Source: Rhodopseudomonas palustris
Lineage (GTDB): Bacteria > Pseudomonadota > Alphaproteobacteria > Rhizobiales > Xanthobacteraceae
Direction: 5' to 3'
DNA: 64,000 nucleotides
Assembly (NCBI RefSeq): GCF_003226555.1
Contig: NZ_QKQS01000001.1
Coordinates: 62,001 to 126,000 of the forward strand
Made by a program: the position numbers and the translations under genes. Positions 25,597-34,000 of the stretch are shown piece by piece. The stretch's first letter is position 1. Each line of letters starts with the position of its first letter. The notes below the pieces were generated by a model. That model did no database searches and was not told the origin of the DNA. It saw nothing but the letters and a program-made list of their open reading frames with translations.

Positions 25597-26170
25597 TGAC
25601 TGCTCGCAAAAACACTGATAGGGGCGAACGAACACGGATAGCCGACGTGCCCTTGCCGTTCAATGCGCCGAAAGCCCCCGCCCGGTGCGGTTTGAGTGGC
25701 CCGAGGGATATCTTATCCCGTGCAAGTCCAATGAAATCAATGGGTTAGCCCCAAGCGGTGCCACTTCGCGGTGACAGTCGCAAGCGGGACGCGCAGGATC
25801 GAAGGCCCCCACGGGGGAACTCGCGCCCTTATAGGGTTCGAGCCTGCCCTTCAGAAATTTGCGCCAACTATCCGGACCACCTTCCCCCACCCTTCGTAGA
25901 CACTCTACGATCGCCATACGTGGCCCGTGGTGCGCCTTTCGAGGTCGGCCGCTGGGGTAGTACCGGGAAGCCGGAAGGGCGCTGTACGAGCTTCGGAGTC
26001 GCTCTACTGGGGTGGGGATTGCGGCTGCTCTATTGGGGAGGCAATTGATGGTCGCCCTGCCACACATTCGCCCTATGCCGAGCGCCCAGCGAGGCTATAG
26101 GGCGGCCCTCGGGTCCACCCTCCGTGGCCACCATCAAGAAGAGGCTCTTAGGTCTCCATCGTGTAGGTGG

Positions 26171-26243
26171 CCACTTCAGTGGTACTACAGTATCCCCAGT
26201 AGGAGCACCTTAAGTGCCACTACAGTATATCCCTATAGGAACC
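26171..26243. repeat. Imperfect tandem repeat just past TerL
   Basis: Two ~36-bp units share ACTACAGTAT followed by CCC and a TAGG end (26171-26206 and 26207-26243). They lie 38 bp beyond the TerL stop, in the region expected to hold the packaging or terminal-repeat signals. Confidence 0.55.
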
Positions 26244-26261
26244 CTCGGGCGGCGCTATCGC

Positions 26262-26276
26262 TTAAGTGCAACCTAA
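26262..26276. repeat. Dyad TTAAGT-GCA-ACCTAA
   Basis: Imperfect inverted repeat with one mismatch to the perfect dyad at 58207-58221. It lies four bases beyond the TerL stop. Confidence 0.5.
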
Positions 26277-26280
26277 TTAC

Positions 26281-28029
26281 TTAGCGCCGCCTGCCGGCCA
26301 TGATCGAGCTGGCGAAGCGGCCCTGCGAGCCCGAGGAGAAGCGCTCGGCTCCGATGACCGATGCCATGAACTTCTCCAGCTCGGCGTCCACAAGGGCTTC
26401 CCTGTGGGCCAGATGGGCCTTCTCGGCGTCCCGGTTCATGAACTCGGTCCAGTGCGCCACGGCACCGGCCAAGGCGTCCAGACGGTCGTCGTGCTTCAGG
26501 GCGCCACGGTCGCGGGTGATCCGGGTCATCTGGTAGAATAGCCGGTAGCCCTGCTGGTCCTCGCCGGCATAGCCCTCGGTGGACCTGTAGTCCTTCTCGA
26601 TCACAGACGGGCAGACGATCAGCCGGTGCTGGTTCATGACCGGCTCCAGCGTGTCGATGATCCGGGCCTCCTTCTGGACCTTCGCCCATTCGGCGTCCTT
26701 CACCTCGACCGGGTAGACCTGCTGCGCCTTCGCGGCCAGGAGCTGGGTGAACATGCCGCCGCCGTAGTTGGGCTCGCAGAGGATCAGGTTCACGTTCTGC
26801 CGCCGGGCAGCCAAGCAGATGCTGGTCAGGGTGCCCTCGTCGTAGCCGCCGAGGAACGCGCCGATGTCCGTGAGGAACAGCCGGCCGTGCAGCATCTTCA
26901 CCACGGCGTAGGTGGTCTCGTCCTTGCCGCGCCCCGAGGGGTCGACGAACATGACCGAGCCTTCGTACTCGGTGTACTCGCGGCTTACAAAAATAGGCCG
27001 ATAGTAATGATCGCCATTAAGTCCGACTGCTGGGACTTCTTCGAAGCGCTGCTCCGGCCCCGACGCCCACGCAAGGTCAGAAGGCCCGCGCAGAGGATCA
27101 AGAGGGAGCACAACAAGGTCACGCAGCCTAAGAGGGTAGCGGTCTGCATCTGAGAGACTCGTATCAAGTTGGAATTGGAGGGCGAAGCCGGAGCGTCCAT
27201 AGGACAGCTCGCGCTCCGTCAGATCCTCGTCGGAGAACCGATCGGGGTCCGTCGAGCGCCCTTCGAGGTCGGGGTTGGCATCGAGCGCGTTGGCGATCAT
27301 CGCCGCCAGCTTCGCGCCGTACTTCTCCCGCTTGTCGGCGGTAGGGTAACGGGCGGGCCAGATGCGGACGACGTAGCCGCGCTCCGGAAGCGCGTTGTAG
27401 AGCGACTGCTCGCACTGTGGGGTGCCGAGGTAGATCACCCGGCCGCCCGGCTTGAGCACGGCGTCGAACTCCTTCACCAGCTCTGCCAGCTTGTCGCGAA
27501 GCGCTTGCGTCGCGGAGTTGCTCACCACCTCGATGTCATCGGCGATGATGTAGTCCGCGCGGGAGCCGGTGAGCTGGCCGGTGATGCCGACGGACTTCAC
27601 CGAGGGTGAGTGGTCAGGCTGGGCCGGGCCAACGTCGAACGCGACCTTGGAGGACCGCTGGTCGTCGCGCGGACGCAGGAACTGCAGAACCTCGATGTCG
27701 TTGATGAGGCGCAGCGTAAAGGTGCTGAAGTCGTCGGCGCGTTGCTTCGACGCCGAGACCACCATGATCTTGCACTGCGGGTTGCAGTAGAGCAGCCAGC
27801 AGACGAAGGCCGAGGTGACCCAGCTCTTACCGACGCCTCGGAACGCTTCGATCACCAGACGGCGCGGGCCGTGCTGCAGGAACTGCGCGATGTCATACTG
27901 GACGGGCGTGGGGTCTGGCAGATTGAGATGCCGCCACACCATCCAGAGGAAGTTGCGGAAGTCCGCCTTCAGGGGATCAGCGTCGGTGAGCGACGTGGTC
28001 CCCTTCAGGTGGCGCTTAGTCTTGATCAC
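26281..28029 (-). CDS. terL: Terminase large subunit (T7 gp19-like)
   Basis: 582 residues (T7 gp19 is 586). The ATPase has Walker A AFRGVGKSW at 62-70 and Walker B YIIADDIE near 165. The C-terminal RNase H-like nuclease has acidic motifs FVDPSGRGKDET and KHDDRLDALAG. It drives DNA into the prohead and cuts concatemers. Its ATG overlaps the TerS stop (ATGA). As the last gene in the reading direction it marks the virion right end. Confidence 0.97.
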   Translation of the reverse strand: MIKTKRHLKGTTSLTDADPLKADFRNFLWMVWRHLNLPDPTPVQYDIAQFLQHGPRRLVIEAFRGVGKSWVTSAFVCWLLYCNPQCKIMVVSASKQRADDFSTFTLRLINDIEVLQFLRPRDDQRSSKVAFDVGPAQPDHSPSVKSVGITGQLTGSRADYIIADDIEVVSNSATQALRDKLAELVKEFDAVLKPGGRVIYLGTPQCEQSLYNALPERGYVVRIWPARYPTADKREKYGAKLAAMIANALDANPDLEGRSTDPDRFSDEDLTERELSYGRSGFALQFQLDTSLSDADRYPLRLRDLVVLPLDPLRGPSDLAWASGPEQRFEEVPAVGLNGDHYYRPIFVSREYTEYEGSVMFVDPSGRGKDETTYAVVKMLHGRLFLTDIGAFLGGYDEGTLTSICLAARRQNVNLILCEPNYGGGMFTQLLAAKAQQVYPVEVKDAEWAKVQKEARIIDTLEPVMNQHRLIVCPSVIEKDYRSTEGYAGEDQQGYRLFYQMTRITRDRGALKHDDRLDALAGAVAHWTEFMNRDAEKAHLAHREALVDAELEKFMASVIGAERFSSGSQGRFASSIMAGRRR

Positions 28030-28241
28030 TCGTCGTCGTCAGTCTGGAACGGAAGCTGCGCGGCCAGCTTGCCGAGGCCGTTGCTATCGGTCGGGACGGC
28101 GTCGATGCCGTTGTCCTTGAGGAACTGACGGGCGACAGCCAGGTCTGCGGCGGTCGCCTCACCGCTCGCGATCTTGTTGGCGAGGGCGAGAGCGAGCGCA
28201 CCGTGCAGCGCTTCCATGGCTGCGGTGGTTGCCTTGCTCAT
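28026..28241 (-). CDS. terS: Terminase small subunit (T7 gp18-like)
   Basis: 71 residues; helix-rich N-terminus (MEALHGALALALANKIASGE...LAVARQFLKDNGI) and acidic end TDDDE. It overlaps both TerL and the GNAT gene by four bases. It should recognise phage DNA and dock it on TerL. The call leans on position and the LAVARQFLKDNGI-type motif common to small terminases of this group. Confidence 0.85.
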   Translation of the reverse strand: MSKATTAAMEALHGALALALANKIASGEATAADLAVARQFLKDNGIDAVPTDSNGLGKLAAQLPFQTDDDE

Positions 28242-28666
28242 GAGATGTCCTTGGTCCAGTACAGGCCGGTCGCGAAGCCCCAGCGGATCGGGGGCTCGAA
28301 CAGCGTGAAGCCTGCTCGGATGAGATTGTTGGATGAGTGGATGTTGCGGAGCGCGGTGTCGGTGACGAGCCGCTTCCAGCCCAGCCGCTTGGCTTCGCGT
28401 TCGCGAACCTTGAGCAGCTTGAGTTGGAGCCCCTGCCCTCTGTGCGATGGCATCACACCGGCCCGCTTCAGGTAACCGATGTCGTCGCCGAGGGTTGACG
28501 GGACGAGCTGCGCGAGGGCGACCGGTTGGTCGTAGTCGTAGGCGATCCAGTGGTGCCCGTAGCTCGTATCGATCTGAGGAGCAGTGTCCCCGAAGATTTC
28601 GTCGTGGAGGTCGCAGAGCAGTCGATCGTGCTTGCGACCGTCCACCTTACGAATGCGGATGCTCAC
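28238..28666 (-). CDS. Phage GNAT-type acetyltransferase
   Basis: 142 residues from a GTG that overlaps the holin stop (GTGA). Acetyl-CoA motif A is VMPSHRGQGLQLKLLKVRERE, and the motif B region ends in NNLIRAGFTLF. It sits between holin and TerS, where T7 has no such gene. The target is unknown; modification of a host protein or cell-wall precursor is possible. Confidence 0.82.
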   Translation of the reverse strand: MSIRIRKVDGRKHDRLLCDLHDEIFGDTAPQIDTSYGHHWIAYDYDQPVALAQLVPSTLGDDIGYLKRAGVMPSHRGQGLQLKLLKVREREAKRLGWKRLVTDTALRNIHSSNNLIRAGFTLFEPPIRWGFATGLYWTKDIS

Positions 28667-28839
28667 CTATCGGAGAAGCGGTCGTACAGCTTGAAGCCGA
28701 TTTGCATACACAGCCAGATCGCGCCGAGGATCGGCCACACCTCAGCGCAGGCGGTGGAGATGTCGTGGAGCGACGGCAGCCAGATCGGGCTGGTAACAGC
28801 GCCTACAGCGGCGCCGGTCGTCGCGTTCTCAATGGTCAC
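28663..28839 (-). CDS. Holin (T7 gp17.5-like class II)
   Basis: 58 residues starting at GTG. Two hydrophobic stretches (AAVGAVTSPIWL and VWPILGAIWLCMQIGF) and a short charged C-terminus (KLYDRFSDR) match small class II holins. Position is decisive: after the tail-fibre genes and before TerS, exactly as T7 gene 17.5. It overlaps both neighbours by four bases. It would permeabilise the inner membrane for the endolysin. Confidence 0.75.
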   Translation of the reverse strand: MTIENATTGAAVGAVTSPIWLPSLHDISTACAEVWPILGAIWLCMQIGFKLYDRFSDR

Positions 28840-29363
28840 AGGGTCTTCGCGAGATCGAACAAGGCGTCGAGGTCAGCCTCCGCCTTACCAAGTGCGGCCG
28901 CCGCTGCCAGGATCAGAGGATGCGTCCTCTCGAACTGAGAGGAATACTCCCAACTATCCTTCACGGTGATGTCTTGGGTGTTCACATAATCTTCCACCGC
29001 TTGCCGCATCCCGAACTTGGTTAGCGCCAGCCGCAACTGGCGAGGTGTTACAATCGCAGGCGGCGGGGGTGCAGGTTCCGGGGGCGGAGGGGCGACGTTG
29101 CTAAGCCCATCCGGAACCTTACCAAGCTCCGAGATGACAATCTCTGCCCCATTCACATCCCACCACTTCTCGCCGCGATGGTCTTCGACAAGAGACCAAC
29201 CTCCATCGCGAAACACAGGGCAGAAGCCGTCAACGAAACTTGGCGGCGCAATGTTAGTCGCAAATGCCGGAAGCAGGAAGACGCCGGGCTCCATCGGGCT
29301 TTCATCTGACAAGCCAGTGGAGACCAACTCTCCGGTGGTGGGGTCGTAGTTCCAAATTTGCAT
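28836..29363 (-). CDS. Tail-fibre assembly-like protein
   Basis: 175 residues. The middle reads VFRDGGWSLVEDHRGEKWWD, the pattern of tail-fibre assembly chaperones, followed by a Pro-rich linker (APPPPEPAPPPP) and a C-terminal helical domain. It is encoded directly downstream of the fibre gene, the usual place for a cognate chaperone. Confidence 0.78.
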   Translation of the reverse strand: MQIWNYDPTTGELVSTGLSDESPMEPGVFLLPAFATNIAPPSFVDGFCPVFRDGGWSLVEDHRGEKWWDVNGAEIVISELGKVPDGLSNVAPPPPEPAPPPPAIVTPRQLRLALTKFGMRQAVEDYVNTQDITVKDSWEYSSQFERTHPLILAAAAALGKAEADLDALFDLAKTL

Positions 29364-29375
29364 TGAAGTCCTTCG

Positions 29376-31004
29376 TTAGTATTTGATACACGCCATCTTA
29401 GAGACGTTTCGAGGCCGGGTCTCACTACCGCCGGCCGCGCCGGTCCAAGTGGTATCGGACGCTGACGGGTGTGCCCGCAGCGGCCACGCGTTAGCGTAGC
29501 CGTAGTTGTAGCCAGCAGGGAGGGCGTAGGGATGACTGTGTGATTGGATGTCCTGCCCCTGGAAGGAACCCAACGGACGGCCGCTGTCTGCACCGCGACC
29601 ATCATCCCAGTTACGGATGAACTCGCCGCGCGTGTCCGGGATGCGGAAGGTGGTCGAGCCATCGCCGTAAGAGAACGTACCCCAATTACCGTTGGCCCAG
29701 TCCGCCTCGCTCACGACGCGGCAATAGGTCTGCGCGTAAGCCCACAGGGCTGGGTACGCGGCCCGCGAGAGAACAGCACCGTTCTCCTTCAGGAAGCCCG
29801 GCGGGGCCGTGCCGCCATTCACAAGGATCGTAGTGCCAACAGGGATGCCCTGGATGCCGGTTAGTTGCGATCCGTCCACATTCGGGAGCCGCCCTGCCGC
29901 ATCGAGCTGGACTACGTTGCCAGCGGTGTTACCGGCCGAGAGGGTAGCCGCCGAGCCAAGCCCGAGGTTCGAACGGGCAGCCGCCTTGTCGAGCACATCG
30001 GCGAGGTTCTGGTTCTTCGCCAGCTTCGTGTTGGCCGTCTCGGTTGCGTCGGCGAGCGCTTCGACGATCGCGTCCTGTACATTGGTCGAGGTGATGGACG
30101 ATGCCGGGGCGAACGTGACACCTGACGCCGCCGGGGAGCCCACGATCTGCTTGGCTTGATCGCGTGCAGCTTCAGCCGCAGCTTGAGCCGCCTGTGCAGC
30201 AACCTTTGCCGTGTTCACGTCGGCCTTATCGGCCGCGACGGTCGCCTTATCGGCCGCTACGGTAGCCTTGTCTGCGGCTACGGCTGCGCGATCCTGACCG
30301 GTAGCCACTCGGTCGGCGGCCGTAGCAACACGATCGGCGGCCGTGTCGTTCCGATATGCAGCGACGACAGCCTTGTCCGAAGCGACGGTCGCCCTGTCGG
30401 CCGCCACGGTGGAAGCGATGCCAGTGACTGTAGCGATGCTCTCGTGCGCGAAGTCGGCGTCGTCTGCAGCAGATTGCGCCTTCTCGATCGCGACATCCCG
30501 AGCAGCTTCGGTGGTCGCTCGCGCATTGATCGCTGCATCCTTAGCCGCGATGGCCTGCGCCAGCTGTGCGGTCTGCGCGGTCTCGGCCCACTGCTTGGTG
30601 ACGAGGTCTTGCGCGTTCACCGGGTTAGCGGCGTTGGTGGCTCGGCGGGCGCTGAAGTCGAAGTGGCCCGTCGCTTCGTCGAGCGCGATGGACATGTTGG
30701 CGCGGTCAGACGCTTCTTCGGCAATGAAGAGGGCCTGCGTCTCCGCGAGGGTGAGGTTCTCGGCCGTGAGGTTGTTCGTGTTCTCGAACACCGTCATCGG
30801 CGTCTTCTGGGTCTCGCGCTTCACCAGCAGCACGGTGCCGGCGGGGACCGCAGGGGTCACGCGAAGAAGTGCGCTGTTGATCCAGGTGAACGGCTGCGCG
30901 ACGCCGCCCGAGTAGACCTTGACGTGGTCAGCCGAAAGGTACGGGAACGGCACAGCCCAATCGGTCTGCGAGCCGTTGCCCGGATAGAATACGTAGCTTG
31001 CCAT
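29376..31004 (-). CDS. Tail fibre protein (T7 gp17-like N-terminus)
   Basis: 542 residues. Residues 1-135 match the T7 gp17 tail-attachment domain (YPGNGSQTDWAVPFPYL; RETQKTPMTVFENTNNLTAENL). A long coiled coil follows, with heptads of the VAADKAT type at about 200-262. The C-terminal 160 residues are a collar/tip domain (PPGFLKENGA; FRIPDTRGEF; metal-binding SHSHP). It binds the host surface receptor, so this domain should set host range. Confidence 0.95.
   Translation of the reverse strand: MASYVFYPGNGSQTDWAVPFPYLSADHVKVYSGGVAQPFTWINSALLRVTPAVPAGTVLLVKRETQKTPMTVFENTNNLTAENLTLAETQALFIAEEASDRANMSIALDEATGHFDFSARRATNAANPVNAQDLVTKQWAETAQTAQLAQAIAAKDAAINARATTEAARDVAIEKAQSAADDADFAHESIATVTGIASTVAADRATVASDKAVVAAYRNDTAADRVATAADRVATGQDRAAVAADKATVAADKATVAADKADVNTAKVAAQAAQAAAEAARDQAKQIVGSPAASGVTFAPASSITSTNVQDAIVEALADATETANTKLAKNQNLADVLDKAAARSNLGLGSAATLSAGNTAGNVVQLDAAGRLPNVDGSQLTGIQGIPVGTTILVNGGTAPPGFLKENGAVLSRAAYPALWAYAQTYCRVVSEADWANGNWGTFSYGDGSTTFRIPDTRGEFIRNWDDGRGADSGRPLGSFQGQDIQSHSHPYALPAGYNYGYANAWPLRAHPSASDTTWTGAAGGSETRPRNVSKMACIKY
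30218..30404 (-). repeat. Heptad-coding DNA repeats in the tail-fibre shaft
   Basis: 21-bp units encode repeated A-T-V-A-A-D-K/R blocks, forming the coiled-coil shaft. The near-identical units could let fibre length change by slippage. Confidence 0.7.
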
Positions 31005-31051
31005 GTTCCTTTGAGAGGGTGCGAGGGAGGGATCACCTCCCCCGCGAGTTG

Positions 31052-34000
31052 TTACCGAGGCGGCCGTTCAGGCTGGCCCGAGATCATGGTCGACAAGAGC
31101 GCCGAGGCCGGCACCCAGTTCTGCAGAGGTGCAACCTTTGCAATGGCGCGACTTTCAAGCTGCGAGCGCTCACGCCCGTCCCTGATCGGCTGCACGACGC
31201 CCTTCGCCGCCTTCGCCACGTCGTCGATCAGGCCGATGGTCGGCGAGCCGAAGATCATGTCGGAGGCGTTGCCCGAGGTACGTGCATCGAACACAGGGTT
31301 CATGCCGGTCAGGTAGCCGGCGGTGTCGATGGCCATCGGCAGCAGCGAGGACCAGCCCGCCGCTTGGAACGCACCGGCCGCCAGCTTCTCCGGGGCCAAC
31401 CGCTTGCGCAGGTAGTCGTCCTTGTCGGAGCGCCCCATTGCCTGCAGTTGGGTTCGGAGGGCGTAGGCGCCGGCACCTGCAATGAGCCCGTACATCATGA
31501 TGTTGAACGAGGTCATGTCGCGGAGGTGCATGTTGACCATGAACTGCTTGTTCCACGCGGTGAGTGAGAACGTGCGGAACTGGAACAGCATCTGCCACAG
31601 CGGTCGGCTCGCCCAGCGGTGCATGTTGCCGATGTCGTTCTCCTGCACGATGCGTCGAGCCCAACGGAAGACAGCGTTCTCGAACGCAGCGCGGGCCTCC
31701 AGATCGGACCAGTTATCGAGGTTCATCCGGGTGACCTTGTGCTTGAACAGGATGCCGTCCTCGGTCGTGAAGTTGTCCTTCACCTGACCGATGATCCGCT
31801 TGAGCATCGCATCGTCGAGGCCGATGGACGCCATGCGCTTCATGTTGATCGTCGTGGGGTTGATCGCCATGTCGGCGAACTTCTGCGCGATCACCTTGGC
31901 AGTGGTTCGCTGCAGCATCGTGTTGATGGTCGTCATGCCCGACGCTTCGGCAACGGCCATCTGGCCGAAGTCCAGCGCGTTGTCGAGCTTACCGAGTGCG
32001 CCGGCAGCGTGGTAACCGAACTCGTCGCTGCGGAAGAACTGCATGCCACGGAGTCGGTCGGTGCCAATGCCGAACGCCGCCTCGAACTCAGCCGCGAGGC
32101 CGTCGTCGAGGATCGAGCGACCATCCATCGTGATGATGCGCTTGAAGGCGGGCATGTGCTGTAGCGCCGCCTTGATCCCGAGGTTCGCCGGGATCATCGC
32201 CATTTCGGGAAGCTGCGCCAGACCGAACGAGCCGGCCTGCCGGAGGAAGTTGAACTTCCGAACACGACGCAACCAGTCCGCCCACTTCCCGTCCTGCGCC
32301 GGGTCGGGTCGGCCCAGCGTCCGGTCGTAGAGGAAGTCGAGGTTTGCGAGCTGCTTCTTGATCTCAACGGCGTCCATGTGGTTGTCCGCCATGGACTTCG
32401 CGAGCTTGCCCTTCACCGTCGCCCACTCGTTGTCCGAGGTGATGCCGTTGATCAGCATCTCGCCGGTCGTCGGGTTCTTCACCCGAACGCGAGCGAGCGC
32501 GATGCGCCCGTTCATGTGGCGGAAGTACAGGTCCGACAGCAGCTTCGCGTCGGTGACGGTGAAGTCCTTCAACGACACGTCACGCGCATCACCGCCGAAC
32601 GTCCGGTAGCCGCGCAGGACGAAATTCTCGTCCAGCATCACGCGGTGCTTTGACCGCACGTCGCCGGCAGCTTCGGACTTCACACGGATCGTCTTCAGCA
32701 GCCAGTCGATGCGCTCTTCGGCCAGATCGGCGTCGCGCAGCAGCTCCTTCAGGTGCTCGACATCGAAGCCCGAGTGCATCAGGTTGAGTGCCTCGTCGAT
32801 GCCGTTGGCCTTCTGCCGCAGCCGCTTGACGGTGCCCTCGGCGATCCGGTCGAGCAGCTCGTCGTCGATCCACGGCTGAGCGCTGCGCATCGCACCCTTG
32901 AACCACGCCTCCAGCCCGCGCTGACCGACACCGGTCGGCACCCGCTCGTCGAGGAGCTGATTCAGCTTGAACGAGTCGTAGATACGCATCATGTAGTTCG
33001 GGTTCTCGGGCACGTCCTCGAAGCCCTTCACAGGCCGCCCGACGAGCCCCTCGCGGCGCAGTGGGTTCTGCGCGTCGCGCAGCTTCTCGGCATTCATCTT
33101 CGCGATGTGATCGCCGAGGCGCTTCACCGCCGGATGCCACTCGACGGTCGGGTCGGTGTTGCGGATGTACGCCGTGACCTCGTCGTTGAAGTTGGCACCG
33201 CCGGTCAGGCGGCCCAGCTTGTAGCCGTTGTCCTTCGCCCACTCGGAGGCCGCAGGAGCCCACATCTGATTGAGCTGGGCGATGTCCTTGCGGTGCATCA
33301 GCTCCATCTCTTCCGTGGCCGAGAACGTGTTGATGCTGCCGTCCGCGTTACCCACAGCGTCCTCGCCGAGTGCGCCGCCCACCAGCCGGGTGTTCGGGTC
33401 CTTGACCGACTTGAGCTGGCCGACAGCATCGAAGCGGCCAACCTTCACACCGGCCACCTTGTTGACCGTGTAAGGCGCGTCCGCGTCACGGGTGGCGACC
33501 CAAGCGTTGTCGCTCAGGAACGGCAGGGTGGCGTTCGGGTTGCCGGCAGCGCCGACCGCGTTCGGATTGTGCGGAGCCGTGGCGCCCATCAGCTCGTCCT
33601 TCATGGACTTGCCGAGGTTGGACAACCGCTGTGCTTCCGCCATCGTTGCCGGGTTACGCGACAGAAGCCCGTAGGCTCCACCGAACATCGCGCCGACTGC
33701 AGCCGTCATGAGCAGGTTGTGCTCACTGCCGGACATGTCGAGCCGCCGCTCCGCCAGTTCGAGGCCGACGTTCGCCGCTGCGCCGGCACCAGCCTGCGCC
33801 GCAACGCGCCCTGCCCGGCCGGCACCAACAGCAACCGCTGCGATGTCGCCGAGGCCGCCCGTAGCCACACCGACGCTGAGCGATACCGGGTCGAGCAGCG
33901 CCGTCGCCAGGGAGAGGGCCGCACCTGTGAAGCCCGAGTCACTCAGGTGCTGCTGGGCCATCTGGTCCCGCTGCGCCTGCTGGGCAATGTAGGTGGCGTG

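Larger units (their letters stand above)
25597..26280. other. Gene-poor region, probable virion genome ends
   Basis: 684 bp without a convincing gene, between the secreted-protein gene and the TerL stop. In T7 the terminal repeat and right end follow gene 19 (TerL), so the packaged ends should map here. It carries an imperfect tandem repeat (26171-26243), a dyad at 26262-26276 and several TATAGGG words in mixed orientation. Confidence 0.5.

Noticed and set aside
25205-25599. Plus-strand frames overlapping the secreted-protein gene
   Set aside because: They lack a signal peptide, domain or ribosome-binding site, and all other prophage genes are on the minus strand.
25660-26067. A 135-codon minus-strand frame in the terminal region
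   Set aside because: No ribosome-binding site, no family pattern and very mixed composition; treated as non-coding virion-end DNA.
25830-26240. TATAGGG words considered as T7-type phage promoters
   Set aside because: They occur in both orientations, share no common upstream 12 bases and are too short to count as promoters.
30218-30404. Regular short repeats considered as a CRISPR array
   Set aside because: The units are contiguous 21-bp blocks in frame and encode coiled-coil heptads of the tail fibre, with no spacers.
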